Positions 61,855-64,000 of a stretch of 64,000 bases of DNA are shown in pieces; position 1 is the stretch's first letter, and the number at the start of each line of letters is the position of its first letter. The translations under genes were made by a program, and so were the position numbers. The stretch is from Chamaelirium japonicum. Its lineage: Eukaryota > Streptophyta > Magnoliopsida > Liliales > Melanthiaceae. The notes under the pieces were generated by a model. It was not told where the DNA came from. It made no database searches and was given only the letters and a program-made list of their open reading frames with translations. Location: positions 2,790,001 through 2,854,000 of the forward strand of contig CANTAL010000003.1 of assembly GCA_947650365.1 (NCBI GenBank). The letters run 5' to 3'.

Positions 61855-62874
61855 TGTTATGAGATCGTTTGATCGAATGACTGTCCATCGTCAGATCTCT
61901 CCCATGGACTAGGGTTTCCTATAGATTGCTCATGCCCTAAGTAAACTTTCTCTATAAATAAAGAGAGATGAGAGAAGAATTCCTACTCCACTATGAAGTA
62001 CGAAGAAATCTTAATTCCAAAACTCTACTTCTCAATAGTATCATCTCAACGTTATTATGATTATTATATTAATATTACTATAAATAAATTTTTAGTAAAA
62101 TAATTAATTTATTTAATTATTTAATAATATATTTATTTTATTAAATATATTAATTTTTTTATTTATTAATATTATTTTATTAAATATTTAAATTAGTTAA
62201 ATATTAAATTATTTAAATTTTTAAATAAAGAAAAAATGATTTAATTATATAATTAATTTATTAATTCATTTTATTAGTCTTTTTTAATTTATTTTTTTAT
62301 TTATTCAATAATAAAATAAATAATTAATTATTTAAATATTTAAAAACATTTTTAATAAATAAATATATGAAATAGATTATTTACTTAGATAAATAAATAA
62401 TTTAATTATTAAAAAATTTCATAACCAAAATAAATAATAATTTAAATAAATAATTATATATTGAAATAATTCAAAAATAATTTTCTTAGATTAATATATT
62501 TTAATTAAAATAAATAATAAAATTAATTATTTAATTAAATAATAAAATAAAACAATAATTTAATAACAATTTACTTATTAGTTATAAAATTAGTTAATTA
62601 TTTGAATATATAAATATTAAAAAAAACTTAAAAAAACTTATTATTTTTTAAATAATAAAATTAATATTTATTTATTTAATATTGAAATAATAAATAAATT
62701 ATTTAAAGATATAAATTATTTAATTATATAGATAATTAAATATTAATTTAATTTTTAAATTATTTAACTATTTAATTTGTTGCACTAATTAAATTATTTA
62801 ACTATTTAATTATTTAAATTTCAATAAAAAAGTTATGATTTAATTATATACTTAATTTATAAATTAAGTATATA
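61855..62874 (+). mobile_element. Truncated LTR, leader remnant and core
   Basis: LTR 61855 to about 61960 stops at TCTATAAATAAA and continues as leader (GAGAGATGAGAGAAG), losing everything from the transcription start through the primer-binding site. The leader end, boundary motif and core follow. 61990-62285 is duplicated at 62875-63170. Confidence 0.75.
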
Positions 62875-63170
62875 ACTATGAAGTACGAAGAAATCTTAAT
62901 TCCAAAACTCTACTTCTCAATAGTATCATCTCAACGTTATTATGATTATTATATTAATATTACTATAAATAAATTTTTAGTAAAATAATTAATTTATTTA
63001 ATTATTTAATAATATATTTATTTTATTAAATATATTAATTTTTTTATTTATTAATATTATTTTATTAAATATTTAAATTAGTTAAATATTAAATTATTTA
63101 AATTTTTAAATAAAGAAAAAATGATTTAATTATATAATTAATTTATTAATTCATTTTATTAGTCTTTTTT
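62875..63170. repeat. 296-bp near-identical duplicate of 61990-62285
   Basis: Begins ACTATGAAGTACGAAG and ends TTTTATTAGTCTTTTT. No difference was noticed between the copies by eye. The offset is a constant 885 bp with no gaps. It contains leader end, boundary motif and proximal core. Confidence 0.92.
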
Positions 63171-63202
63171 TATTTTATTATTTTATTTTTTTAATCTATT
63201 TT

Positions 63203-64000
63203 TTTTCTAAATAATAATTTTTTTAAATAGTTAAATGATTTGTCAATTATTGATATATTTAAAAACTTAATTAGTGAATAAATATACCAAATAGATTATT
63301 TACTTGAAAAAATAAATATTATAATTATTAAATAATATTATTGTTAAATAAATAATAATTGATATAAAATATTATATAATAATATAAATAAATGTTTTTA
63401 TTAAATTATGAGATATTAATTAAAATAACTAATAATAATAATTATTTAGTTAAGTAATAAAATAAAATAATAATTTAATAACTATTTAATTCTTATGTAA
63501 ATAATTAGTTAATTATTTGAATATATGAATAATAAAATATTTTTTTTAAATAGCTTAATATTTTTTTAATAATCAAAGAAATATTTATTGATTTTAAAAT
63601 TTAAATAATAAATAATTAGTTAAATAAGATAATTATAAAGATAATTAAATATTTTATTAATTATTTAATTTATTAAACTAATTAAATTAAATAAATAATA
63701 GGAAGTAAAGAAGGAAGATGAGGCAGACCCGAATTTTTTGCTTTAAAAATTATGGTTTCCCATATAATACTTAGGCCCTAAGTAAGCTTATCTCATAATA
63801 TGTTATCAACATGAACATATCGAGCCCAGCCGACCCGTCGCAAGTAAACGGAGAAAGAAACGAAGACAAAAAAGATAGTAGAAGAGAGATAGGAATAGAA
63901 GAATAAATAAAGAGAGAAGAAGTCCTGCTCTAGTTCATTTGCCACGGATATAGATAATTAAATAAAAAATTATATAAATAATGTTTTTTTTACATAATTA
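63203..64000 (+). repeat. Near-identical copy of 40439-41308 with a 72-bp deletion
   Basis: From TTTTCTAAATAATAATTTTT onward the sequence follows 40439 at a constant offset of 22764. A 72-bp deletion in the LTR (63746-63752 region, TTTAAAAATTATGG) removes the TGTTATGAG start and U3, after which the offset is 22692 to the window end. Only scattered single differences are visible (for example GGAATAGAAG for GGAATGGAAG). It holds purine tract, LTR remnant ending at 63800, primer-binding-like site TGTTATCAACATGA (63801-63814) and a short leader. Confidence 0.9.

Larger units (their letters stand above)
6510..64000. repeat. Megasatellite-like cluster of a small LTR-type retroelement
   Basis: Consensus order of one unit: purine tract AGGAAGTAAAGAAGGAAGA; about 85 bp beginning TGAGGCACACC; LTR-like module beginning TGTTATGAGATCG and ending CTCACAACA, about 168 bp; primer-binding-like site CGTTATCAGCACGA; leader of about 250 bp starting ACATGTCGAGCCC, GAGA-rich, ending GGAATCTAAATTCC and CTCCACTTCTCAAT; palindromic boundary motif; AT-rich core of 0-3 kb. 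Neighbouring units share one LTR, which is the expected product of unequal or rolling recombination rather than of independent insertions. No gag, protease, integrase or reverse transcriptase motif is visible in any frame. The LTR length is in the TRIM range. An alternative LTR start is the TGAGGCACACC right after the purine tract, which would make the LTR about 238 bp. Confidence 0.85.

Noticed and set aside
6510..64000. CRISPR-like regularly spaced repeats
   Set aside because: Repeat units are hundreds of bases, with no short repeat/spacer pattern, and the context is a plant genome.

Overview
This window looks like repeat-only heterochromatin from a flowering plant, perhaps pericentromeric. 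The plant assignment rests on a decayed plant-type CACTA (En/Spm) transposase, a GGGTTATTTTGAC Mutator-type MITE with a 9-bp target duplication, and a 180-bp satellite. I cannot name the species. I see no intact protein-coding gene, rRNA, tRNA gene or CRISPR array.

Layout: (1) 1-1926 is about 10.7 copies of a 180-182 bp satellite. (2) 1927-6509 is the 5' part of a CACTA transposon on the minus strand. It has a CACTACAAGAA terminus at 6509, ACCGACGG-type subterminal repeats, a pyrimidine-rich promoter/exon-like stretch, a 290-bp tandem repeat and a tnp2 transposase pseudogene cut off by the satellite. (3) From 6510 to 64000 almost everything is one repeat family. It is a small LTR-type module (about 168 bp, TGTTATGA...CAACA, with TATAAATA promoter), then a 14-nt primer-binding-site-like motif CGTTATCAGCACGA, a purine-rich leader of about 250 bp, a palindromic boundary motif and usually an AT-rich core. 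No gag or pol was found, so the element is non-autonomous (TRIM/LARD-like).

The family has two forms. From 6.5 to 21.4 kb it is mostly core-less short units (about 250-450 bp) on both strands, organised into a roughly 6-7 kb higher-order repeat. From 21.4 to 64 kb it is long units with AT-rich cores: minus strand to about 28.5 kb, plus strand afterwards. In the 47-62 kb part these form a head-to-tail array of 0.8-1.9 kb units, each sharing one LTR with its neighbour. The longer cores (2-5 kb) are large imperfect inverted repeats with recognisable centres near 22.69, 31.60, 33.59, 40.02 and 43.69 kb.

Nested in this are a GC-rich fragment of a second, different LTR element (26059-26695), which shares only the LTR tips and the primer-binding site with the main family, and a MITE (37946-38210). 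The last 1.1 kb is a mosaic of two near-identical copies of sequence found elsewhere in the window, pointing to very recent duplication or an assembly artefact.

The most interesting points are: the putative primer-binding site, which by my recollection matches the anticodon arm of tRNA-Ile(IAU) with C opposite inosine 34; the conversion of a promoter-bearing mini-retrotransposon into a megasatellite; and the palindromic cores. Coordinates of diverged copies are good to a few bases. Boundaries inside AT-rich sequence are approximate.
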